Source: Lampris incognitus (taxonomy: Eukaryota; Chordata; Actinopteri; Lampriformes; Lampridae). From it: DNA of 64,000 nucleotides. The stretch lies in NCBI RefSeq assembly GCF_029633865.1, contig NC_079213.1, positions 103,137,936 to 103,201,935 of the forward strand, in the 5' to 3' direction. The notes under the pieces are model-generated. The model ran no database searches, was not told the origin of the DNA, and was given only the letters and a program-made list of their open reading frames with translations. Position numbers and translations under genes: made by a program. Shown here piece after piece: positions 47,401 to 61,712 of this stretch (positions are counted from its first letter, which is position 1; every line of letters starts with the position of its first letter).

Positions 47401-50400
47401 GGAGGAAAGTTAACAATAACATGTTATAATAAGTAGCTGTGAAACGTGATTAATAAGAAATAGAGCACTTATAGGTGTTTACAACACACTTAACATTAGC
47501 AGATGTCTTAAAAATATTACAGAACCTCTTCTGAATATGTCTCGGCCTGTTGTGTAGTCATATGTCTATACATTTATCAGGAACAACGTGTTAACCAGGG
47601 GTTTAATTTACTGTTCAGGGTCTCCAGGAGTAAAGACCATCTTCGCAATAGACGTGGGGCTCAAGTCTGTCTGCAACCACTTTTTCACAAGGGCAGTGGA
47701 CCAGCCCTCTGAGTCTGCATCTAGGAAACCAAGACACTTTTCAGATGGCGCTCAATGTTTCTAAGATGGCATCATCACTGCAAAGTATCTATACAAGAAT
47801 TTACAGTTTGAGTTTATCTTTTATGTTAAGTAATGCTGCATATCTAAAATTCCTAACAAGCAAAGGAAAAATTGACAGGGTACTGTACCTTTACATACCA
47901 GGAGTGGAGATAACAAACAAATTCCTTACCTCAAGAGTAGTGGGGCAAACCCCACTAATCCACCCACCCTAACTCCTACCAAGGGGTGAGGGGTTAGGGG
48001 TAATTTAGGGTCACCTGCCCAGCACATGACCATCTTGTGTTGGTAGGAGTGAGGAGTTAGCTGGGCATGCGTCGACAACAGGTAAAAAAAAAAGGGACTC
48101 AATGTATTTAGAATGGTTATTTGTTACCATGATGATGATAACTTACATGGAAAGGTCCGTGTGAGGAATTTCCTGCTTTGAGACTGAAGGAAGTAAGGTG
48201 GGAAAAACAGGAAGGTTACACAGAATGGATAGGCGAAGATGGCTGACTGGTGTCCAAAAGTCACATGGAAATGAATTATGTCAGTGAGAAAAGTGTAATC
48301 CAAAGGTCATCCAGAGTCCAACTGATGTATACAGCTCTCAGATTCAGATTCAGGTACTTGTCATTTGTCAGATTCTATTCTGTTCTATTTCATGCCCTGT
48401 ATGTGAATGAGAGTGATGAGAAAGTAAATAGGGATTATATCAATTATTAAACTATATCTTAACCACTGCTATTCAAATTTAAATAATGATATAGTTCACG
48501 GTTTTTTAGTAGTATCATATAAAATAATCATAAAATCTAAACTGCTGCTTCCTGGTGTGGACTGACTTTTGGACCACCAAGATCTATCTATCAGATGGAG
48601 GAGAATGACCCAGTCCGTTCCAACCCAACTCAGCTCTGGAAATTGGAAACATGATGAAAACGTACATGAAAAAAAAACATCTAATACATCAAATGTATCA
48701 ATGTCTTTTTTCATGCATATGAGCATATGTTGAGATGTATGGTGTGTGTTGAATGGCAAAGTAGCAGGAGTCCTTGATGGTGTCAGGATGTGTGGAATGA
48801 AATGTGATTAAAAAGGAGTGATCTAGTAATGAGATAACTTGGCAAACGTGGTGGAATCAAGAACAACAAAACAAGGGTTGAGGATCGAAATTGAAGGGAA
48901 GGTGTTGGAAAGTGCTAAAAAGTGAGGATAAATGATATGAAGTGGTGATACAAAAAATAGTGAAGAGATGGAATAAGGTGAAACAGGAATATGGCCATGG
49001 CATGTGCTTTTTTTGATTCCCTCTTAAATGGACACTGAACTAATTTCAAGTGCCCCGATACAAAAAAAAAAAACCTAAGCGTGTTTAGCTATTATTTGTC
49101 GGGCAACAAGAGTATCGAAAGGCATCCATGTGAAACCCCTCTCAAGGGTTTGCATGCTATGAAGCGGACATTTACCTTGATTGGCTGGGATAGTCCTACC
49201 TTTAGGAGACAAGTCCTGTGGTTGGTCATTTTCATAGTCAATAGGCGGCACGTAGGCAGGACACAGCCCTGCTTTGCACTTGACACAGCCTAACTCATTC
49301 CAAAGCTGAAATAGAAGAAAATTATTCAACGTATCTTAGGAAGAAGTGCCCTGAACTCAATACATCTTGTTAGCAGATAAAAAGATATGGGTCATATACC
49401 TCACACTCATACAGTCCAATGTCTGTCTCCGTCGGATTGATAATAGTAAGAGTCAGGATTCCACTGCGGGCGTTGTTCATAATGTGGAATTTCTGCCAAT
49501 CATTCAACTCTCTGCCATCTTTCAACCACCTGCCACATGGTGAACATGAATTGGACATGTTTAGGATGCACACCGCAGCAAATCCATGTTAGGATTTGCA
49601 TTATGAGGTCTCTGTCTTTTCCATACCTGACTCGTGGTAATGGAGCAGTGAGGGTAGAGCAGACCAACTGGATATCTTCTCCCTCCATTAGACAGGCGCT
49701 CTCCAGACGACTCACAAACCGGGGTGGAGCTAGAACGAAAAACCAACCAACCAAATCCAGTCTGGACCACTTCTTATGAATGATTTTATTTCAGCCATAT
49801 CTGCCTCCTTTATTCTTCTTTAAAAAAAATCTTGTTGTTCATATGTTTTTTTAAAATTGCATACTACTGGCTTTTATCTGTTGTCTGTACAGAATTTTAC
49901 AAATGTTGTGTACTATAAAGATGATTATCACAAACATTCTTATTATTTTTACTAATATTTTCTTTCTTTCTTCTTATACAGTATATGGCCCAAATGGATC
50001 TGATTGTTGTGTCTTACATCTCAGAGGTGTCACTAACTGTATAACCGACACTACATGGCCAAAAATATGCGGACACCTGAACATCACACCCATATGTGCT
50101 CGTTGAACATCTCCTTCAAAAACCATGGGCATTAATATGGAGTTGGTTCACACTTTGCGGCTATAACAGCCTCCATTCTTCTGGGAAGGCTTTCCACTAG
50201 ATTTTGGAACATGGCTGCGGGAATTCACTCCCATTCAGCCACAAGAGCATTAGTGAGGTCAGTCACTGATGTAGGGGAGAAGGTCTGGCTCACAGTCAGT
50301 GTTCCAATTCATTCCAAAAGTGTTGGATGGGGTTGAGGTCAGGGCTCTGTATAGGCCAGTCAAGTTCATCCACACCAAACACAGTAAACCATGTCTTTAT

Positions 50401-53400
50401 GGAGCTCACTTTTTGCACTGGGACATTGTCATGTTGAAATAGGAAAGGGCCTTCCCTGTATGCTGTAGCTTTATATGACTCCAGCTGACACATGGCATTG
50501 CACATGGTGATCTTAGGCTTGTGTGCGGTTGCTTGACCATGGAAACCCATTTCATGAAGTGCCCAGCAAACAGTTCTTGCGCTGACTTTGCTTCCAGAGG
50601 CAGTTTGGAATTCAATAGTGAGTGCTACAACCGTGGACAGACGATTTTTATCCACTTTAGCACTCAGCGGTCCTGTTCTGTGGTCTTGTGTGGCCTACTG
50701 CTTCACAGCTGAGCTGTTGTTGCTCCCAGATGTTTCCACTTCACCATAACAGACTTACAGTTGACCAGGGCAGCTCAAGCAGGGCAGGGCAGATATCAGA
50801 CCAGCTGACTTGTTGGAAAGGTAGCATCCTATGACAGTGCCATGTTGAAATTCACTGAGCTCTTCAGTACAACCTATTTGTAGGAGCCGAATTCCTCATA
50901 TTAGAATATGGTCAAAATTGTATCTTTATTGCCCCATTAGATGTTCCATTTATTAACTTCTTTGTGTGCTGGGTTTAGTTTTATATGAGTTAATTATTAT
51001 ATTTCATTATGGTAATCCAATATGGAGTCTTGGCTGGGTCTACCCCCCCTTCCCCCCCCCCACATCTCCCTTTTACCACTCCTATACCATGGTAGGTAGT
51101 CAGAGCTCAGGTAGGCCCCAGTCAGAGCGGTAACATATAGTTTTTGACCATACTTACTTGTCAGTTTATCAGCTTATTTTACAGAATCTTTTTTGTTTGT
51201 TTGTTTCTAGTTATAGAAAACTATTGGGGCTATTGCGACAAAACATACTTTGTTTTAAAATATATATTTTTTTATTTTTACATCGGATCTTTATAATCTT
51301 TGCTTGCACTGTAATTCAGAGTGTGTCTATTTGCATACATTATACCTGGATCCTCAAGGCAAATTTGGTCCATAAGATTGCCTATACACCATTCTACTGC
51401 CAATGTTTGTCTACGGAGATTACATGCCTGTGTGCTTGATTTTATGGACCTGCTAGCAATGGGTGTGGCTGAAATAGCCAAACCCACAAATTAGAAGGGG
51501 TGTCCACATACTGTTGGCCATGTACTGTTTATGCACTGGTATGAGAGCGATGTTCGAACCCTGACAAAGATGGCTTGCTGCCTAAACATTGGCCAATTAA
51601 AGCTGTACTTGCTGTACAGAGCGTGCAACCTTTCCTTTTTATTACTGTGTTATACATTCTCAAGTACAGTTAATAAGCACAACCACAGACAAGGCCCTTC
51701 AAGGGACATGATACTTTGACAGGAGTGTGTCGGTGCTAACAGCTCACCCTGCACCACCATCCTGGCCAGCGTGCTAGCGTTGCCCAGGCAGCTGGTAGCA
51801 TAGCACACATACTGGCCGGAGTCATCTGGCATGACACCGTCCAGGATGAGAGTACACATGCCTGTTCGGTCCTCAGTGATGATGTGGTGGGGATCATCCT
51901 CAAGGTGAAGTCCATCTAGGAAGTACACATTATTTTTATGAGACTATCAGGGTAAGACAGGGACTCTTGGCAAACTGAATAAATTAGCCGGAAAGAAAAC
52001 AAAGTTGAAGGGTTTTGCTTCAAAATTTCTGTTCCTGTAACTTCACTGTGTAATGTGCCTTTGACATAAAGGATAACTAATATTGTCCGAGTTCTTTCCT
52101 TTTCAAAGACAAAGATATCTTTTGGGAAAAAATTTCCTTTATTGGATTGGAAGATTTACATCCAGAATGTTGAGCTAACATTAAATGAGCAAACATGAAC
52201 TGTGTTTAACCTCAAGAACGCTTTACTTTCATACCTTTGAGCCAGTTGACTGTTGGCTTGGGTGACCCTGTGACCCTGCAGGTAAGTTTGACTGTCTGTC
52301 CTATGGCCGTTGTGCAGTCAGACAGGAGGACCTCAAACACTGGTGGGCCTGTTGGCACAAAGACACCTCATCAGAGACTGAGCATTCCATGTTGGTCAGA
52401 ATTCAGCGGCAGGGCATCAAAACCCAAGTGTGATCTCCTTTTAAGATCCTTTAAGAGCCAGCCTGAAGAATCTCAGCAAGTCTCTTTTAGCTGTTCCAGT
52501 TCCCAGGCTAAAAACTAAAGGTGAACACCTTTTTGCTCTAAGGGCCTTTTGGCCTTGGAGGTACTCCAGTATGGGAACTGTGCCTCTCAAGACAAAAAGC
52601 CCTGCGGAGAGTGGTATGGTCGGCTGAGCATACCACTGGAAGGAACTACACTCACCCCCCTACAGGACTTCTAGCCCTGCTCCTGCACTGCCTGGTGTAT
52701 AAGGATTAGTATGGAGCCCATCATCGCAATTACGGACTGTTTCAGTGGCTGCGATCGGGCAGATGCCTCCGCAGCCACAAGGTCAACACTGACACTCAGA
52801 AGGAGTTTCTCTCCCCAGGCTATAAGAGCACTAAACACAAAATAACAATTACATTTATAACTCACACTGTGTGTACAAATAAGAACCTGTCACTACTGTC
52901 ACTTTGCCTCCAACACTTAATGCTTTACTTAGACTATTTGCACACTTGCATTTCTATAGTAATTTGCACGTTGTACATATGTAGGTATCTATTGAGATAT
53001 ACTACCTTCTGTATACTCCCTGCATTTTAAGCTTTTTAAATTTTTTTACATTTTGGTGTATTCTATTCTATTCTATTCTTATTTTATTGTTTCCACTTAT
53101 ATTTGTTGTACAGTTTCTGGAGTTTGCCAGGAGTCATTTCACTGCTCATTGTACTTGTATGTGAAGTATGTGACGAATACACCTTTGAATCTTGAATCTC
53201 TTGAATCTTACTGAGCAAGTCAGGCTGGTGAAGTCACTATTGTCTTTCAAATTACTTGATACAATTTACTTTTATCGCAAGGGTTTATGATTGTTGACTT
53301 TTTCTGTTTAATCCTTGTTGCCTTATCTACTTTTTAATTCATTCTGTTCTCATCCATTTATTCTGTCATTTACTATGGTTGGGACATTTATTGTTTCAGC

Positions 53401-55985
53401 TATTTGTTCTTTTCTGCTTTACTCATCTTTTTCATTTATTTATTTGAATTTTCCTTGGTTTCGAATACTGTTATTAATAAAAACTATTACTTCTATCCCA
53501 TAAAGGTGCCTTTTATTAGTATGATTGTGTGAGTGATACATTTTCATGAGAGATACGACAGAGAAGAGAATCAAACACATCATTAGGCTTGTCATCTATC
53601 ACTTTTGTTTGTTTGTTTTTTTTAATTTCCCCTTTTTTTCTCCCCAATTGTACTTGGCCAATTACCCCACTCTTCCGAGCCATCCCAGTTGCTGCTCCAC
53701 CCCCTCTGCCAATCTGGGGAGGGCTGCAGACTACCACATGCCTCCTCTGATACATGTGTACATGTGAAGTCACCAGCCACTTCTTTTCATCTGACAGCGA
53801 GGGTTTCACCAAGGGGATGGAGCGCATGGGAGGATCACGCTACTCCCCCCAGTCCCCCCCCCCCGGACAGGTGCCCCGACCAACCAGAGGAGGTGCTAGT
53901 GCAGCGACCAGAACACATACCCACATCTGGCTTCCCACCCGCAGACACGGCAAATTGTGTCTGCAGGGACGCCCAACCAAGCCGGAGGTAACACGGGGAT
54001 TCGAAACAGCGATCCCCATGTTGGTAGGTAACGGAATAGACCGCCACGACACCCGCAAGCCCATCGATCACTTTTTTAAGTATCAATAATCAGAAACATT
54101 TCCAAATGTTTATCGATATACTATATTGGATAACCTAGAAAAAACATCGACCAGCTAATAAACTTGTTAAATTGCCAACAATAGTGATAATAATAATGAC
54201 ACTCAATCCTAATAAGAATGGCAACAAAATCTCATGTAATTCAAATATTTTATGGAAATAAATGGGCATCTGGGTGATGTTTTTCGTCACAAATCAAGGA
54301 CTCCCCTCACTTTGATTTTATATCACTAAAAAAAGTTGTTTGCCAATTGTGAGAGGACTACCTGGCTGTAGCATGCAGAACAGGGTGGGATTCAACGTCG
54401 AACGTTTAATCCCACTCACCCACCCATCAATCCCTAACCCCAACCCTGTTTTAAGCCTGCCTAAAACACAAGTCAAAACCAATGAAATCGACATTTAACC
54501 CCGCCCAAATTCGACAGTTAAATCAATCAAATCAAACTGTGGGTGGCATTAAACATTCAACGTTGAATCCCATGTCATTCTGCAGGCTGTGACAAGATAT
54601 ACACTTGATTTGTAAGGCAAACCCACTGATTTAGGAGAGGCGTGCAGAGTAGTAGCAGAGTGTGATGTTGCTGTCATGTGGTTGCCAAATGTATTGCATT
54701 ACAAAAACAGATGAATAGGGCATCATCAGGACATCAAAAAAAATGGTTTTATTGTAACTTTAATATATCAATGCCTAAAGATTTGCACAATATAACAATG
54801 TGCAACATTCAGTTGTTGATATTTAATGACATCCCAACATATCATCCATCCACAGTCAAAATTGACCAGGATTTGGCAAGCTAGTATCAGTCCTCCCTGG
54901 CCATATGATGGTGGACAGAGACAGAAAAAGACTCACAGCTGGCGGTCAGAGCAGAACGCTGCTGAAGCTCCTTCAGGTCCTTCAGCCAGGAGATCTTAAG
55001 GAGGGTGGAGCGTCCCTGCAGTGTGTACCTCCTCACTGAACCCCTGTGTTCATGCCACAAGCCCCAGGACTTCTCATCTCCACCCACCGCCTCCTTCACC
55101 TCTACGTCATTCAGCTGAGAGAGAGGAAGAGGGAGCAATATCAGTAATATTCACTACTCACGAGAATATATACAAGTGACTTTATCCTTTAAAACCTTGT
55201 TTCTTAAAAAGGTTTTCGTAGTTTGTTTAATTTTCAGGCAGAAGAATGAGTTTGAAAACAAGAAAAAATATGTGGTTAAAAAATAAAAGTTTGCTTTGAA
55301 GTGATTTAGGAGACTTCAGCATGACGGTTACCTTCATTTTGTTCTTGAAGGCATAAGTTTCAGTGGTCATGCTGGGGTCCCTCTTCAGTTTACACAGGAG
55401 GACACAGTCCTTGAAGAGGAAGACTTGCCTCTGGTGTCCTCTGGAGGTTGCCTTTATTTCCGGAGATTGCTCCCACACGGTAAAGACACCCTGGAGAGGA
55501 GAAGGGAAATAACGACATGACATGAGATCCCTTTCATGACGTTGGTGTTTTCTATTAAATTCCAAACTTGCTCCAGGGAAACAACAGTGATTTTCTAAAA
55601 AATATACATAACTAACTAAAAAACATATTAAGTATATATCCAATAGAATACATACTTCAGTGCCTATATCATCCCTTTACTAGCTTTCAGCTGTTGTTGA
55701 TATTTTAATAATGGCAAAGAGTTATCTAAGGACTACAATATAAGAATAATATTTTCAACTATACTCAGCCATACTATCAAGTCTAACATGAGGAATTTGA
55801 CTTATTACATTGCTCTCAGCAACACATAACGTGTACATACATATACTATACTATCCATCCATCCATTTTCCAAACCGCTTATCCTGCTCTCAGTGTCGTG
55901 GGGATGCTGGAGCCTATCCCAGCAGTCATTGGGCGGCAGGCGGGGAGACACCCTGGACAGGCCGCCAGACTGTCACACAGGGCTG

Positions 55986-56057
<72 letters not shown>

Positions 56058-58859
56058 TCATACCTACGGACAATTTAGTATGGCCGATTCACCTGACCTA
56101 CATGTCTTTGGACTGTGGGAGGAAACCGGAGTACCCGGAGGAAACCCACACAGACACGGGGAGAACATGCAAACTCCACACAGAGGACGACCCCCAAGGT
56201 TGGGCTACCCCAGGGCTCGAACCCAGGACCTGCTGTGAGGTGACTGCACTAACCACTGCGCCACCGTGCCACCACAAACAACAAAAATAAAAAAATCAAC
56301 AAAAATAAAGACACAATAAATAAGACAAAAAATAAGGATACCATAAAAAACAAGGATTTGGTATTAGTACCAATCTAAGTATGAGCTATATTCAAGGTGT
56401 ATTATGATAGTGGTGTGTTATAAGTAGACCATGATGACTCCGATTACTGTGAGGGGTGAAGTATGTTGTATTGCACAGAAGTAAAAGATATCGCTGAGAT
56501 CTTGTTGTAGGTTGCTGCACAAGTAAATTATTGCACTGGAAGGTGTAGAGCACATTGGGTAAAAGTGAATATTACACGGTATTAACAGTAATGTGATACC
56601 ATGCCATATTCACTCATGCCATATTCATTTATAAAGAGTTACCTGTCGCACAGGTTCTCCCAGGGCGGTTAGAGGAGCAGGGTAGTTCTCTATGAGGGAG
56701 ACCTGGTGCATGTTGTCTGATCTCCAGGGTAGACAGGAGACCATGGAGAAAACATCTTCCAGCAGACAGCAGCTCTGGCCGCTCTTGGCTTTGTTCTTGA
56801 TCAGCTCCTGACAGGAACATTCATATTTTGGTCTGTTAGGTTAAACCTCCAAAATTTCAGTTTATTAACATCCAAATTTATTTGCACATTGTACGAATTT
56901 TGTCTGCTGGGATGCTCAACATAAAGACCATTTTTATATGTGACTGTTTTTCAGTATCCACCATTTCCTGTTACAAAGATTCTACATTACCTAAGATTAT
57001 AAGAACATGCTAATATCTATGTTGCGATAAAGTATGGAAAAGTGTATTTTAATACACAATGCAACAAAACAAGAACTAACCATCACAAATGGGCAATGCC
57101 TGCATATAGCAGAACTCAACAGTATTCACATGTTTAGCTTTGCCCCTATAGGAGATATCATCATCATCCTTCGACCGCAGTCGAGCATGTATCGAGTCCA
57201 TCATAACATCTTCTATTACAGTATGGCACAGCAGCACAGACAGTCAAACACGGAAAAAACTGCAGCGGATTGTCAACAAGGCATCCAAAATCATAGGCAA
57301 CCCACTCCCCCAGTTGAATCTCTACATACTAACCGGACTGTAAAGCAAGCAAAGAAGATCACCTCCAACCCTCACATCCTGCTCATCACTTCTTCCAGCT
57401 CCTTCCCTCGGGGAGGCACTACAGGTCACTGTCAACTAAGACTAAATGCTTCGCAAACAGTTTTTCCCCTCGCCATAAGGACTCTGAATTCCTCCCTATA
57501 GCCCCCTCCTCACACACCATTGGCATAAATACCACATTCACCTGTTATGCCTGATATGTTTATTTCTGTTATTGCGTAACTGTATTGTTTGTGATAATAT
57601 GTGGAGTGTCTGTTGTTGTCCATGTATGTATTGTGCTGCAGAGTGTAAAGTATACCAAAAACAAATTCCACCGGCCTTGGTCGTGTGGCTAATAAAATAA
57701 TCTAATCTAATTCACAACATCACGCCAGTATTCTCTGTTTCCCATTTGATTTGGTAGGTCTCGAACATTTATTTGAGTGTCTCTTGAAATACAGTCTATG
57801 TAGTTGAAAGGTCGCCTTCCTCTGTTAGGACATGGGAGATGCATACAGATAACGTCAGATATAATCTGATCTTTTGCTCTACAGCAATGCCCTGCAAAAC
57901 GGGCTGTCCTCTGTGCAACTGTGGTTGAGATAGGTGGTGTATCACCGCAGATTTCAGCTTTGGTTTTGTGCTCCCACCAGGAGATGTTCTTAACTCTCAT
58001 AAGGAGGCGTGTGTATGTTCCGTCAAGTCTCGCCTGAAGATCTTTTTTCATGGTCCATGTCTCCAACCAATCAAGTAGGATACTTTCAACGCATGCTCTG
58101 AAGAACACTAGTTTTGTCTTGTCAGACATGGCAGACTTCCATATATGATGTAATTTATTACAGGCATCCCAGGCTCGTCCTTTCCTTGACATAAAATCTT
58201 TAGGAGATATAACGCACTGATAATATATCATAGTATGAACATATGCAGGGGGACTATTGCCCTGAATGGACAGTCAGAAATAAAAATGTCAAACAACCAC
58301 CCACTGTTATAGTGCTGTATGGTGGAAGTGGAAATGGAGGAACAATTGGGAACAATACAAACAAACAACAGTCAAAGAAGCTATGCCACAGACACTTTCA
58401 AGATAACACAAATGACCATGTTTCTAGAATTACTGTGTTCGTTATAGAAGAGTCAAGAAACAAAAAACAAAGTTCAGTGCAGGAAGTGGAATAAGATATA
58501 TCCCAGTGTACCCTTGTTTCTCTGATTATGGACCTGCCTGGAAAAGCAACAGCATTCATACAAGGATTCATGATAAAACAATGTAAGTTGAAGTTGCCAG
58601 CTCACCTTAAGCAGAGCCTGGTAGGTCTGAATTCTTTCTACTGGTCTCTGCAGGAAGGTGAGGACGTCCATGTCTGGAGCTTCAGGGTTGCCAGATTCAG
58701 TCGTTTCCTGAGGTATTGACAGTGACAAATTATACAAATACTCCATGTTGTCTTAACATGATGTAACTGCCATTCTCTGCCTGAGCGTTTTCAGCAACCT
58801 CAAATATGCACATACATGCATGCGCTTGGCTCTTATCCTCGGCATTCCAACCTTGAAAT

Positions 58860-58924
<65 letters not shown>

Positions 58925-60412
58925 CACACAATCATGTAAAGTCATAGTCATGTAAAGCCTATTGCATTACATTTGATGTGTTTTATAGGCCAAGTCTACA
59001 AAGTTTAATTGATTAATTAAATTAAAGAATAACTGACCAGTTAATACAGTCATTCATTTTTTCTAATTCATCATCTTTGATTCAAAAAGTTCAATTTCAT
59101 GTTAAAGAGTAAATTATTTATGAAGTTATGGGTACAGTAATATGACACCAGAGACTTGTCAATAGGCAAAAGGTAAAATCTTGATGTCCACCTTGAAATA
59201 CTGTTGGATGTTCTTGTCCATGATGCAGGCCTCTGCCTGGCTTTGCCCCACCATGTAGTGAAGGTACTTGTCAAAGTCCTCAGCATGTTTGACCATATGT
59301 GCTGCCACGTCATCGTCTGTAATACAGTCTCTCAGAGCGGGAAGGATGGATCTGGGTTGACAATAAATTAATTATAAATAATCAAAACCACTTTACAAGG
59401 AGATATACATGTAAAGTGCTTCTGGTGCAGGCCAGGCCTGCTTCTTTGGCAGCAGTTCTGTCATTGGTGTCTTTTACGACGTGCAACTTCTTACAAGTTT
59501 TTTTCAAGTATTCAGCTTCCCTACAGGCATGAATAAATGTGATGTGATGCTATGTCAACTCATCTCATTTTATCTGTATTTTGATAGTGGTGTAGAGACA
59601 ATGACATCTTAAAGAGACACTGACACACGTCACAAGGACACACGTCACAAGGACAATGGCAGCTCACATAGGGTGCAAAGAGACACTGGAAAACATACTT
59701 TGGATATAACACATACCTCTACATGAATTACAGTCAATATTCTCTTGCTTCCTATAAAAACTGAAAAATTGCAATTTCCATGGGTGTCCAGGTAGCATAG
59801 CGGTCTTGCACTAGCACCTCCTCTGATCGGCCGGGGCACCTGTTCAGGGGGAGTGGGAACTGGGGGGAATAGCACGATCCTCCCACGTGCTACATCCCCC
59901 TGGTGAAACTCCTCACTGTCAGATGAAAAGAAGCGGCTGGTGACTGCACATGTATCGGAGGAGAAGTGTGGTAGTCTGCAGCCGGAGCAGCAACCGGGAT
60001 GGCTCAGAAGAGTGGGGTGATTGGCCAGGTGCAATTGGAGTGAAAAGGGGGGAAAGCCCCCCCCAAAAATTGCAATTTTCGAATAAAATGAATTGCTTGG
60101 TTACCGTGAGAATTCAGATGGATCTTAACTTATGCTAAAGACATTCCTGGATCAGTTGCTGGTGTTTAACACTGTTGTGTGTGTGTCATACTTTACCTTT
60201 CATGTAGTGTCAGGATGTCCTTCATATTCCTGAAGATGGTCTCTTTCTGGTTGAGGACGTTAATGGGGACATGTTGGCTGGCCTCCAGCCGCTGGAGGTG
60301 GTGAAAGGTGAACTCCTTCAGTTCCTTCACAAACTCTTCTTCCCCGGCAATCAGACCTTCAATCAGTTGGCTAAAGATAGATGAGAACTTCATTCAGAGT
60401 GGACAGGGATAA

Positions 60413-60445
<33 letters not shown>

Positions 60446-61660
60446 TACATACTACGTACATATACATATAAACACACTTACTACATACATGCATACATAC
60501 ATGTATACATTCACACAGACATAGTACTACATACATGCATGTATTCATTCTGTATACATTCATTCTGGATGAATGTATATTCATACAAAATTACACTCAT
60601 ATTTTGTTATACAGTGATTCAACTGGCACTGTCCTCAACAACAGCTTGTAACAACCGCAAATATAAAAATACACAAACTATCATTCTGTCATCAATACAA
60701 GAGACCAAGTAAAACAGAATGGCTGAAAAATAAACTAGAGACTAAAAAATAGTGAAAACCACAAAAATATGTTATGATCAGTTTTTTTGGCTACAGCATT
60801 GGAACATCATGGTTGGATTAACTAATGTCTTGAAGAGTGTCAGCAGTGATTTGTGACAGAGGGGTACCAGCAAGAGTGAAAGGGAAGTGTCTTAATGCAT
60901 GCTCAGTAATCCAGGTAAAGAAATTCCATAAAGTTGAATCAGTTTATCTGGACACAAAATTTAGTGGGAAAACGTTTCATCACTCATCTAAGTGACTTCG
61001 TCAGTCTCAACTGACTGCAGGTATCCCCACCCTTATAAAAAATACAGTTGCATAACAACTGAAACCGGTGATCTAACACAGGTTGCAAATTGCCGTGACC
61101 CCTCCTCGGTTCAGGGATGGCTGTTCCCTTTTCATGTAGATGGCCTCTTCGACTCCCAGTGGCCACTCTTTCAAGGATGAGGATGTGCACATCCTTGATA
61201 GGGAGGAACGCTGGTTTGAATAGGGAGTCAAAGAGGCCATCTATGTGAAGAGGGAATGACCATCCCTCAACCGAGGGGGGCCTAAGAGTACACCTGTTAC
61301 CATCTTACAGTGCTGCGATTGCAACCATTCCCAAATCCTCTGTGAACAGTACACATGGCCATGTAATTAATGGTCATGGCAATTTGCATATGAAACCTTT
61401 GTTAGATCTCCAGTTTCGGTCGTTATGCCACTGTATTGTTTATGAGGGCGGGGACACCTACAGTCAGTGGAGACTGACAAAATCACTTAGATGAGTGATG
61501 AAACATTTCTCCCACTAAACTTTGCGTTCAGATGAACTGATTCAACTTTTTGGGATCTGGTTGAACTAAGAAGAGTGTCATGAGGCAAGCGCATTCAATG
61601 GGTCCCTTTATGCACAGAGACTATATTTTTTGCCTATGAAACAGTAATGACTGTCAGCGG

Positions 61661-61712
<52 letters not shown>

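Noticed and set aside
48147..48183. A 37-nt segment with a good acceptor and GTAAGT donor, encoding [11 protein letters not shown] in phase with exon 13
   Set aside because: Including it shifts exon 14 into a frame that ends in a stop at the exon's end, whereas joining exon 13 directly to exon 14 keeps exons 14-17 open and in phase. It could at most be a rare or poison exon.
41978..49199. An alternative obscurin-A type C-terminal exon (kinase-less form)
   Set aside because: I looked for a long - strand frame with its own stop between the Ig pair and kinase 1 and saw only transposon frames and the linker exons 13-18.
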